Source: Planctomycetota bacterium
GTDB taxonomy: Bacteria; Planctomycetota; Planctomycetia; Pirellulales; Thermoguttaceae
Direction of reading: 5' to 3'
Assembly (NCBI GenBank): GCA_025356915.1
Contig: JANXQG010000363.1
Location: 1 to 9,507 of the forward strand
DNA: 9,507 nt
The notes under the pieces are model-generated. The model had not been told where the DNA came from. It did no database searches and saw only the letters and a program-made list of their open reading frames with translations. How positions within the stretch are numbered: the stretch's first letter is position 1; each line of letters begins with the position of its first letter. A program made the position numbers and the translations under genes. This document shows, piece by piece, positions 1 to 5,298 of this stretch.

Positions 1-1140
1 GGCGCACAGACCGGCACGTTGCTGGGTGTTGGCTCACTGGCTGGTACGATAGCTGGTACCAGCACCGCGGTTGCTACACCTGACGGCATGAACGCTTTGG
101 TTGGTACCAGCACGGGTACCAGCACAACCACTGGCACCCTGCGGGGGTCTGGCGTATTTGCGGGCAGCATCGCTGGTTTGGGGTCGCAGACCGGCGTGTT
201 GCGTGGCGCCGGTGCTCTGTCAGCCTCCTGCGCGGGCGCGGGTTCGCAGTCAGGCGTCATAAGCGGCTCAGGCAGCCTAACCGGTACCGCTGTCGGGGCC
301 AACACACAGACAGGAACGTTGTTGGGTTCCGGTATCCTGGCCGGCACTTCCGCTGGCGTTGGGTCGCAGACCGGCGTGTTGCATGGCGACGGTGTATTGA
401 CTGGTAGCGCTGCCGGAGTTGGGGCACAGACGGGTGTACTCCTTGGTATTGGAGCACTCACCGGTATCGTCGCGGGTATTGGTACCCAAACCGGCACACT
501 GTCCGCTATGGGGGGACTGGCTGGGGCCCTCGTGGGTCTCGCCACGCTGTCGGGCACCCTGCATGGTGACGGTGTTCTAGGTGGGGCTTCGGTTGGGCTT
601 GGGTCCGCTGCGGGTACCCTAAATGGTAGGGCCCAGATGTCGGCCGCTGTGGCCGGTACGTCGACCACCATAGGTAACTGCATAGGCTTCCTCAGCACCT
701 CTGGAACGTCCGCGGGTAGCAGCGGGTCTGCGGGCAACCTAGCGGGCAACGGTAGCTTGGGTGGCAGCGCGTCCGGTATCACATGGTCCGCGGCTATCCT
801 TCGTGGTGCCGGACACTTTATTGGTACTATCGCGGGCACCTCGACATCGACGGGTACCGGCGTCGCTCGGCTGGACGCCGCTGGCAATGTGTCGGGCACG
901 TCGGGGACCTCCGGTAGCCTGCTGGGCACTGGGCGACTGCTGGGACGCACCTTGGAGTACGGCTATGCCACAGCGTTCCTGCGTGGTTTCAAGCCCATCA
1001 GTGGAAATGCCTCCGGCACGTCTACGGCCGTAGGACACCTTAATCAAGTTTTCGCGGTGGGTACTGCAACAGGTACCAGTACAGCCACGTTGACTCTCAG
1101 TGGCGCAGGTGTTCTAAGTGCGTGGAGTGCCAACCATTCA
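1..1140 (+). repeat. Tandem 60-bp coding repeat, about 17-19 diverged units
   Basis: Successive 60-base blocks align in the same phase with no insertions or deletions. Blocks starting at 1, 181, 241, 301, 361 and 421 all carry a variant of cgCAGaCcGGcgtgTT. Later blocks (541, 601, 721, 901) keep the GGcaCCcT or GGtAgCCT part of the unit. The units are diverged at DNA level, with the closest pair 180 bp apart (181 and 361). Confidence 0.8.
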
Positions 1141-1401
1141 GCTACCTACGGCACACTGGGTACAATCCATGGAGCAACGGCCACACCAGAGGGACCGGAA
1201 GCTGTTGGGGTACCTCCGTATACGCGGGCCACAATCAGTTACCTTACGGCGTTCGCAGTAGCCCCGTCAGCCGTCGCTACCGGATATACACCGGCACCCT
1301 CGTCGACCACACCAACTGGCGTTACAGCCAGTACTGTTGCACCTACATGTGTGGCAACTGGTGGTGGACCGCCATCTCCTGACGCCATCGTGGTACCATA
1401 G
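1..1401 (+). CDS. Gly/Ala/Ser/Thr-rich 20-residue-repeat protein, 5'-truncated (probable phage structural or fibre protein)
   Basis: The reading frame is already open at base 1 and inside a repeat, so the true start lies to the left; the TTG at 19 is just a Leu codon of the repeat. The visible 466 residues are almost entirely a 20-residue repeat with consensus GTLxGxGxLxGTxAGxxxQT. It is clearest in the first 220 residues and fades to TSTSTG-type variants by about residue 360. Charged residues are nearly absent and Lys is almost missing. The last roughly 85 residues are a non-repetitive Pro/Thr/Ala-rich tail ending in VVP. Such regular small-residue repeats are seen in phage fibre or appendage proteins and suggest an extended repetitive fold, but I recognise no named family. 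The neighbouring genes look virion-related, so a structural role is inferred. No catalytic motif is visible. I am confident that it is coding and only moderately so about the role. Confidence 0.75.
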   Translation, partial: GAQTGTLLGVGSLAGTIAGTSTAVATPDGMNALVGTSTGTSTTTGTLRGSGVFAGSIAGLGSQTGVLRGAGALSASCAGAGSQSGVISGSGSLTGTAVGANTQTGTLLGSGILAGTSAGVGSQTGVLHGDGVLTGSAAGVGAQTGVLLGIGALTGIVAGIGTQTGTLSAMGGLAGALVGLATLSGTLHGDGVLGGASVGLGSAAGTLNGRAQMSAAVAGTSTTIGNCIGFLSTSGTSAGSSGSAGNLAGNGSLGGSASGITWSAAILRGAGHFIGTIAGTSTSTGTGVARLDAAGNVSGTSGTSGSLLGTGRLLGRTLEYGYATAFLRGFKPISGNASGTSTAVGHLNQVFAVGTATGTSTATLTLSGAGVLSAWSANHSATYGTLGTIHGATATPEGPEAVGVPPYTRATISYLTAFAVAPSAVATGYTPAPSSTTPTGVTASTVAPTCVATGGGPPSPDAIVVP

Positions 1402-1406
1402 CGAGC

Positions 1407-1434
1407 GCGTGCTGCTTAGATTGAAGCAGCACGC
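1407..1434 (+). terminator. Perfect 11-bp hairpin after the repeat protein (possible terminator or processing site)
   Basis: GCGTGCTGCTT at 1407-1417 pairs perfectly with AAGCAGCACGC at 1424-1434 around a 6-base loop (agattg). It starts 5 bases after the TAG of the repeat protein and ends 30 bases before the next ATG. The bases that follow (ttggtgtcc) are not a good T tract, so it may be a weak or partial terminator, an RNA 3'-end stabiliser or a processing site. Confidence 0.55.
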
Positions 1435-1455
1435 TTGGTGTCCACCTTTAGCCAC

Positions 1456-1460
1456 GGAGG
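1456..1460 (+). promoter_or_regulatory. Shine-Dalgarno GGAGG for the 1465 gene
   Basis: GGAGG lies 4 bases before the ATG at 1465. It decides that start over the upstream in-frame TTG at 1435, which falls next to the end of the hairpin. Confidence 0.75.
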
Positions 1461-1464
1461 CACC

Positions 1465-1722
1465 ATGAAACGACGTATCAGCTCCAATACCGATACCCCT
1501 ACCGTTCGCATTTGTCCCGTCTGCCAAGGGCAGGAAATGTTCGTCGAGGACATACCGACGTACATTAACGGTAAGATGAGTGTGCAGCATCGCGGCACGC
1601 TTGTGGACTGCCAGTGGTGTTGCAAGGGCGAGATGAACAACGCGCAGTACTTGGTGTGGAAGGATAAGAGCCGCAACGGCCTACTGTCCTTGAAGCCCAG
1701 TCAGAAGCCTGAAGATCTATAG
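1465..1722 (+). CDS. Small Cys-pair (zinc-knuckle-like) protein, 85 aa
   Basis: I do not recognise a named family. The ATG at 1465 follows a good GGAGG, giving 85 residues. Two Cys pairs stand out: C17-P-V-C20-Q-G and C49-Q-W-C52-C53-K-G, with H42 between them. The CPxCxG and CxxCxG spacing is what is seen in zinc knuckles and rubredoxin-like small phage proteins, so one bound zinc ion is a reasonable inference. The N-terminus is basic (KRR) and the C-terminus is Lys/Pro-rich and probably disordered. It lies between the repeat protein (63 bp after it, hairpin in between) and the lectin-domain protein (18 bp before it) on the same strand. It may therefore be co-expressed with virion genes, but nothing shows that it is itself in the particle. 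The specific job is unknown. Confidence 0.7.
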   Translation: MKRRISSNTDTPTVRICPVCQGQEMFVEDIPTYINGKMSVQHRGTLVDCQWCCKGEMNNAQYLVWKDKSRNGLLSLKPSQKPEDL

Positions 1723-1740
1723 CGGTAGTTTGAGATCACG

Positions 1741-3006
1741 ATGAAAGCATCTGTCAAGCCAGGCCCCCTACAGAAGCTCCGCGTAGCTGCGATCACAAAC
1801 ACGAACCCTAGGATCACCATGGGGAGCACGGGTTCTCCCGCAGCCATCTCGGGTGCATTGTTCGTCAACTACGGTCGTGACGCAGGCGGTCAGCCCAGTC
1901 CCTTCAGGGGATCGCTGAAGGACCAGATTCTTACCGGCGCGGACGCCTCCTACGCCGCTATGGCGGGCTTTGCACTCCAGGACGGCCAGGGGTTCAAAAT
2001 CGGAGCCGCGGCCACCTACGCGGCTGGTGGCGCCGGCGATAACGTGGTCATCTCGCTCAACGGAGGGGCCAACCAGACGGTCGACACCAGCACCACGTTG
2101 GCCGGTCAGTACAGCTACCTGAATGCCTTGAACGCTGGGCTCGTGGGCATCACTGCGCAGAACTCGAACGGGCAGATCAAGCTCAGCACTACAGCCACGG
2201 GTGCGGCGGCCAACGCGAACATCGTGAGCCTCGGTGGTGCCGCTGCTGCCAAGACCGGTCTATCGACTGGCCTGTTCACTCCCGGTGTGATGGCACAGCC
2301 GCAGGGCACGGGAGCCGACCTGAATACGTTGACACTGGAGGGGCCGCCGTGGTCCCCGCTCAGCCTGACCGCTCTGTTCGCTTGGTGGGACAGCAAGAAC
2401 TTCCAGCTTGACAAGGCTGGCAACGTTCAGCGCTGGCTGGACCGTGGACCCAACGGGTACGATGCCATCCAAACGGTAGCGTCGGCCAGACCAGCGCATG
2501 GGTTGTCGCCACGTCGCGGCGTCGAGTACCTGAATCTCAACGGCCAGCATTCGTTGGTGGTGCCGAATTCGCCAGCAAAGGCGCAGCCCGTCGAGGTATT
2601 TGTGATTTGCCGATCTACTGCGGTCTCCGCAGGAGGGTCCTCCTTGTTCGATACAGGGGCGGGACTTCAAGCAAACATCCTTCAGCAATTCGGTACTCGA
2701 AACATCACGATTTATTCGGGTGCTTCCCTCGTAGGGTCCTCGATGACCATTGCGGACCATATCGTGGACGCTCAATACAACGGTGGCGCTTCCAACATCG
2801 CGATCGATGGTGCTGCTGGCACCACGGGGGCCGCAGGAGCTGCGGGTATTGGGGCCACCATGACGATCGGCAACAAGGGTGATGGTCTTTTCGGGTTCGG
2901 ATTCATCGGTCGCATCTACGAGGTTGTCGTCTGTTCCGCTTTGCTGTCTGCCTCGGACCGACTGACCCTGATCGGCTACCTGAAGTCCAAGTACCGCATC
3001 GCTTGA
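1741..3006 (+). CDS. Phage surface/structural protein with C-terminal LamG-like (concanavalin A-like) domain
   Basis: This is a 421-residue protein. Residues about 82-175 (ISLNGGANQTVDTSTTL, later QIKLSTTATGA) resemble in pattern the flagellin hook IN-type beta modules also found in phage sheath or surface proteins. Residues about 206-421 fit a LamG/concanavalin A-like fold: an opening LTALFAWWDSKNF, then GNVQRWLDRGPNGYDA, ASARPAHG, a central LNGQHSLVVPN strand and a closing GRIYEVVVCSALLSASDR with YLKSKYRI. Family members bind glycans or act as decorations on phage particles, and no hydrolase residues are evident. A Gly/Ala-rich loop (TTGAAGAAGIG) lies at 361-371. The start has only a weak GAG upstream, and the next in-frame Met is at residue 27. 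It sits just before the probable tail tube gene. A virion adhesin or decoration role is inferred; the fold call is fairly secure, the target is unknown. Confidence 0.7.
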   Translation: MKASVKPGPLQKLRVAAITNTNPRITMGSTGSPAAISGALFVNYGRDAGGQPSPFRGSLKDQILTGADASYAAMAGFALQDGQGFKIGAAATYAAGGAGDNVVISLNGGANQTVDTSTTLAGQYSYLNALNAGLVGITAQNSNGQIKLSTTATGAAANANIVSLGGAAAAKTGLSTGLFTPGVMAQPQGTGADLNTLTLEGPPWSPLSLTALFAWWDSKNFQLDKAGNVQRWLDRGPNGYDAIQTVASARPAHGLSPRRGVEYLNLNGQHSLVVPNSPAKAQPVEVFVICRSTAVSAGGSSLFDTGAGLQANILQQFGTRNITIYSGASLVGSSMTIADHIVDAQYNGGASNIAIDGAAGTTGAAGAAGIGATMTIGNKGDGLFGFGFIGRIYEVVVCSALLSASDRLTLIGYLKSKYRIA

Positions 3007-3033
3007 TGTGTAGTTTATAGGCGAAGGAAAGAA

Positions 3034-3038
3034 AAGGA
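3034..3038 (+). promoter_or_regulatory. Shine-Dalgarno AAGGA supporting a TTG start
   Basis: AAGGA lies 5 bases before the TTG at 3044, and a second AAGGA lies at 3024-3028 in a purine-rich leader. No in-frame ATG occurs before residue 30 of the protein, so this site supports the TTG start. Confidence 0.6.
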
Positions 3039-3043
3039 TAACT

Positions 3044-3562
3044 TTGGGCACCATCTCCCCATACGCTGACAACGCCTACGGCGTTCGTACTCGTGACATC
3101 AACTTCGACGCACCTGGTGCGCCTACGACGATGACCTACCACGGCATCAGCCTGGTGGTCAACGGCAAGGCCATTGGTCGCATCCAGAGCTGGACGCCCG
3201 CGATGTACCAGCGGAACGGCGAACTCGTCTACGAGTTGTCGAAGTACACATTTGGTCGCCCGGTCGACTACGTGCCAAGCATCAATACGAACTATACCGT
3301 CGATGGTAGTCGTGTTGAGGTATGGAATACTGAATTTGAAATCGCCCTAGGCTATGCATCCGTATGGTCCGACCTGATCGATCAGGACCGTCCGTTCACG
3401 GTCTCCGAGTACCTGTTCCGCGGACCTCAGGTGTACCGCACTTGGTCATACCTGGGGTGCTGGTTCGGCTCCAAGAACATGGACAACGTGACCGCTGAAG
3501 GCAACGCGAAGTACATGGTGAACTTCACCATCAACTTCGTAGCACGCGTTCGAACGGTCTAG
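3044..3562 (+). CDS. Probable phage tail tube protein (TTG start)
   Basis: This protein has 172 residues. I choose the TTG start because of the purine-rich leader and because conserved-looking sequence (YADNAYGVRTRDINFDAP) begins almost at once. The order of elements fits tail tube proteins of large tailed phages: an early strand with SLVVNGKAIGRIQSWTP, then ELSKYTFGRPVDYVPS, then VDGSRVEVWNTEFEIALGY. A PFTVSEYLF segment follows, then a Trp/Cys strand (YLGCWFG) and a final beta strand (YMVNFTINFVARVRTV). The size is also right for a tube subunit, which would stack as hexameric rings forming the DNA channel. This is recognition of a pattern, not an alignment, and another beta-rich virion protein is possible. 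It is the last plus-strand gene before a strong terminator. Confidence 0.55.
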   Translation: MGTISPYADNAYGVRTRDINFDAPGAPTTMTYHGISLVVNGKAIGRIQSWTPAMYQRNGELVYELSKYTFGRPVDYVPSINTNYTVDGSRVEVWNTEFEIALGYASVWSDLIDQDRPFTVSEYLFRGPQVYRTWSYLGCWFGSKNMDNVTAEGNAKYMVNFTINFVARVRTV

Positions 3563-3575
3563 TGACCATTCAGTA

Positions 3576-3605
3576 GAAGAGGACCACCACTGGGTGGTCC
3601 TTTTC
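3576..3605 (+). terminator. Intrinsic terminator between convergent genes
   Basis: GGACCACC (3581-3588) pairs with GGTGGTCC (3593-3600) around an ACTG loop. The stem can extend by five more pairs through gaaga against ttttc, and a TTTT run follows on the plus strand. It begins 13 bases after the tail tube stop and overlaps the final codons of the minus-strand gene ending at 3604. On the minus strand the hairpin is followed by TCTTCT, so it may work in both directions, more weakly that way. Confidence 0.8.
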
Positions 3606-5106
3606 ATTTAAGGTCAATGACCCAGGCTTGGTGTCCGCAATCCCATATGCGGAAGTAGCCCTGCTGTTCTCGTAGTTCGTGTTCCTTCAAACCCGTTAGC
3701 CTCTCCTCTGGTGTCTTACGCTTGGAGATCGCCGAGTAGCGATGCCGGCTCTTCACGTACCAGTAAGATGGCTTGGACGTTGCGACTAGACGGAAACCCA
3801 AAGCATCGTAGACACCTCCGGTACCGTACCGGAGGTCGCAATAGCTCTTGACCGCCTTGTACCCGTTCTCCTTGGCCCACTCAGTTAGGCGCCGGAATAG
3901 ACGGGCCGCGCCTCCGCGCACAGAAGTACCGGGAAGTGCCGCCAACCGTTTCAACTCCAAAGTGGAGGTATCCATTACGTGTGCACGGCTGGGCTTACCT
4001 AACGACATGCACTGTACGAGCCGATCACCGTCATAGAGTCCGACCGCATACATGTGCTGGGTCGCGTGTCCTTGGATGTGCTGCGCGTCGAAGAAAGCCC
4101 GGGTCGTTGCCGCGTCGACCTCCCGTACCGTCAGCTTACGTGCGTCCATCTTGATCGTTGTGGCACCGAAGGCATGACGGATGCGATCCAGAACGATTTC
4201 TGGCTTCTCCAACCATTCGTCCTCGAACACCGTCAGTAACCTGATACCCACCTCCCTGCATGCCTTCAACTTGTCGGCATGTTGATTTGGGGTATTGTTT
4301 TCAATGGCCGTACTGTGGTAGTATAATCCGCAATATTCGATGGCCGTCTTGGTTACGGGATCATAGATGTCCAACTCCGCAGGAGCGATGACGGTTCTAC
4401 TGTTGCGGACCAGTGGGCGACCAACAATGGATTCGATACGTCGGGCGAAGTCGTCTTCGGCAAAAGACCCGTTGCAGGTGACACACCATAGGCCACGTTC
4501 AATGCCCTGGTAGAGCACCAGGATCTCGTGACCCTTAGGGCACCGGGCCGTCACGTGGTCCATGTAGGCACCATCGTAGGCGATCACCTCGATCCCGTTC
4601 TTGCCGGCTGTCTCGCGCACCTCGCGTTTGCGCGCCTCCCGGGTGCACGAGTCGCACACCGTGGGGTTGTGCATGACATGGTGTATCTTGCGGCTAAATG
4701 TATGTCCGGCACCGCATAGAAGACGGACGTTCTTCATTCCAGGTACTATGGTGTCGACCAGCCGTATCCCCGTGCCATCCAAGCGTACTTCGATCTCCGC
4801 TTGACGTCTACGGGCTTCTTGCTCCGGTAGACACCATGGGCAAACCTGGGACTTTTGGAGGTACTGGAACGATCTGCGGAATAGATGACCCAGCCTGCAT
4901 TGCAGTTGGACGTCTTCCTTGGCCAGATAGGTCGTCTCCAGTGGCGTGAACCCTAGTGCTATAATTCCTTGGGAGATCGCTTCCGTTCGACGGGCCTTCT
5001 CCTCTTCCGACACCGCTGGTGCTCCGGTCTGCATGCCGGCACTGATAGACCGGCTCCTATTGGCCCTTTCGTCCGTGGTCCACGCGACTTTGCTACCTTT
5101 GCGCAC
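3604..5106 (-). CDS. Free-standing homing-endonuclease-like protein: three zinc fingers, Vsr/EDxHD-like nuclease, GNAT-like C-terminus
   Basis: A 500-residue protein on the minus strand. Residues 1-50 are basic and carry two SISAGM/AISQGI-type repeats like DNA-binding NUMOD segments. Three fingers with the same layout follow: C70xxxH74...C89xxC92, C131xxxH135...C151xxC154 and C189xxxH193...C208xxC211. Residues about 215-310 look like a Vsr-type EDxHD nuclease; candidate catalytic residues are E217, D246 (AELDIYDP), H264 (EYCGLYYHS) and D278 (HADKLKACREVGIRLL). Residues about 324-455 are GNAT-like (VRGGAARLF, GVYDALGF), with the YGTGGVYDALGF and KPSYWYV motifs common in phage endonucleases. 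Enzymes of this class cut a specific DNA site and spread their own gene. The start is GTG with only a weak leader; a stop lies four codons upstream in frame. No intron or intein boundary is visible, so it is probably free-standing. It is last in the minus-strand cluster, 31 bp after the small Cys/His gene. Confidence 0.75.
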   Translation of the reverse strand: MRKGSKVAWTTDERANRSRSISAGMQTGAPAVSEEEKARRTEAISQGIIALGFTPLETTYLAKEDVQLQCRLGHLFRRSFQYLQKSQVCPWCLPEQEARRRQAEIEVRLDGTGIRLVDTIVPGMKNVRLLCGAGHTFSRKIHHVMHNPTVCDSCTREARKREVRETAGKNGIEVIAYDGAYMDHVTARCPKGHEILVLYQGIERGLWCVTCNGSFAEDDFARRIESIVGRPLVRNSRTVIAPAELDIYDPVTKTAIEYCGLYYHSTAIENNTPNQHADKLKACREVGIRLLTVFEDEWLEKPEIVLDRIRHAFGATTIKMDARKLTVREVDAATTRAFFDAQHIQGHATQHMYAVGLYDGDRLVQCMSLGKPSRAHVMDTSTLELKRLAALPGTSVRGGAARLFRRLTEWAKENGYKAVKSYCDLRYGTGGVYDALGFRLVATSKPSYWYVKSRHRYSAISKRKTPEERLTGLKEHELREQQGYFRIWDCGHQAWVIDLK

Positions 5107-5137
5107 CGTACACCACTACTCTACAAGAGCGATGGTG

Positions 5138-5296
5138 TCAAGCCTTCGGGGCCGTGTAGTGGGGACACTGGCATTGCATACACGTACGCTTCAGCTCACC
5201 ACGTTCGATGGCTAGGCGCACCGGAGCAGGTACGACGTCGTATTGGTGCTCCTCGTCGGTGTGTCCACACGTGCAGTTAGGCTTGATCTCTTCCAT
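5138..5296 (-). CDS. Small Cys/His-rich (zinc-ribbon-like) protein, 52 aa, coupled to the fibre gene
   Basis: Translated by hand from the minus strand, it begins MEEIKPNCTCGHTDEEH and ends CMQCQCPHYTAPKA, followed by TGA. The ligand pattern C8xC10GH12...H17...C39xxC42xC44PH46 is the layout of small zinc-binding proteins common in phages. The call is strong despite the length. An AGGAG lies 7 bases before the ATG inside the last codons of the fibre gene, and the ATG follows the fibre TAA by only 2 bases, so the two should be translationally coupled. The next gene, the endonuclease, starts 31 bp downstream. One structural zinc ion is inferred. The partner could be nucleic acid or protein, and the function is unknown. 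Confidence 0.7.
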   Translation of the reverse strand: MEEIKPNCTCGHTDEEHQYDVVPAPVRLAIERGELKRTCMQCQCPHYTAPKA

Positions 5297-5298
5297 GA

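Noticed and set aside
277..1047. Long open frames on the minus strand and in the other plus frame inside the repeat gene (for example 739-1047 minus, 761-1033 plus)
   Set aside because: A 60-bp repeat keeps every frame in phase, so a stop-free unit stays open in several frames. These frames have no Shine-Dalgarno and irregular composition, while the frame used gives the clear 20-residue repeat.
1122..1382. Possible frameshift near the end of the repeat gene, because the C-terminal tail differs from the repeats and another frame is open
   Set aside because: The used frame continues as a plausible Pro/Thr/Ala-rich tail to a proper stop, followed by a hairpin. The alternative frame is Trp/Cys-rich and looks like noise.
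2260..3072. A 270-codon open frame on the minus strand opposite the lectin-domain gene
   Set aside because: The plus frame has recognisable LamG-like motifs. The minus frame has no recognisable domain or convincing leader and is a shadow of GC-rich coding sequence.
4322..4327. TATAAT on the plus strand at 4322 and again at 4960, like -10 boxes
   Set aside because: Neither has a proper -35 box at 16-18 bases, both lie inside the endonuclease gene on its antisense strand, and no plus-strand gene follows.
3604..5106. The endonuclease as part of a group I intron or intein
   Set aside because: It has its own start, stop and terminator, lies opposite to its plus-strand neighbour, and no split host gene or splice-site residues flank it.
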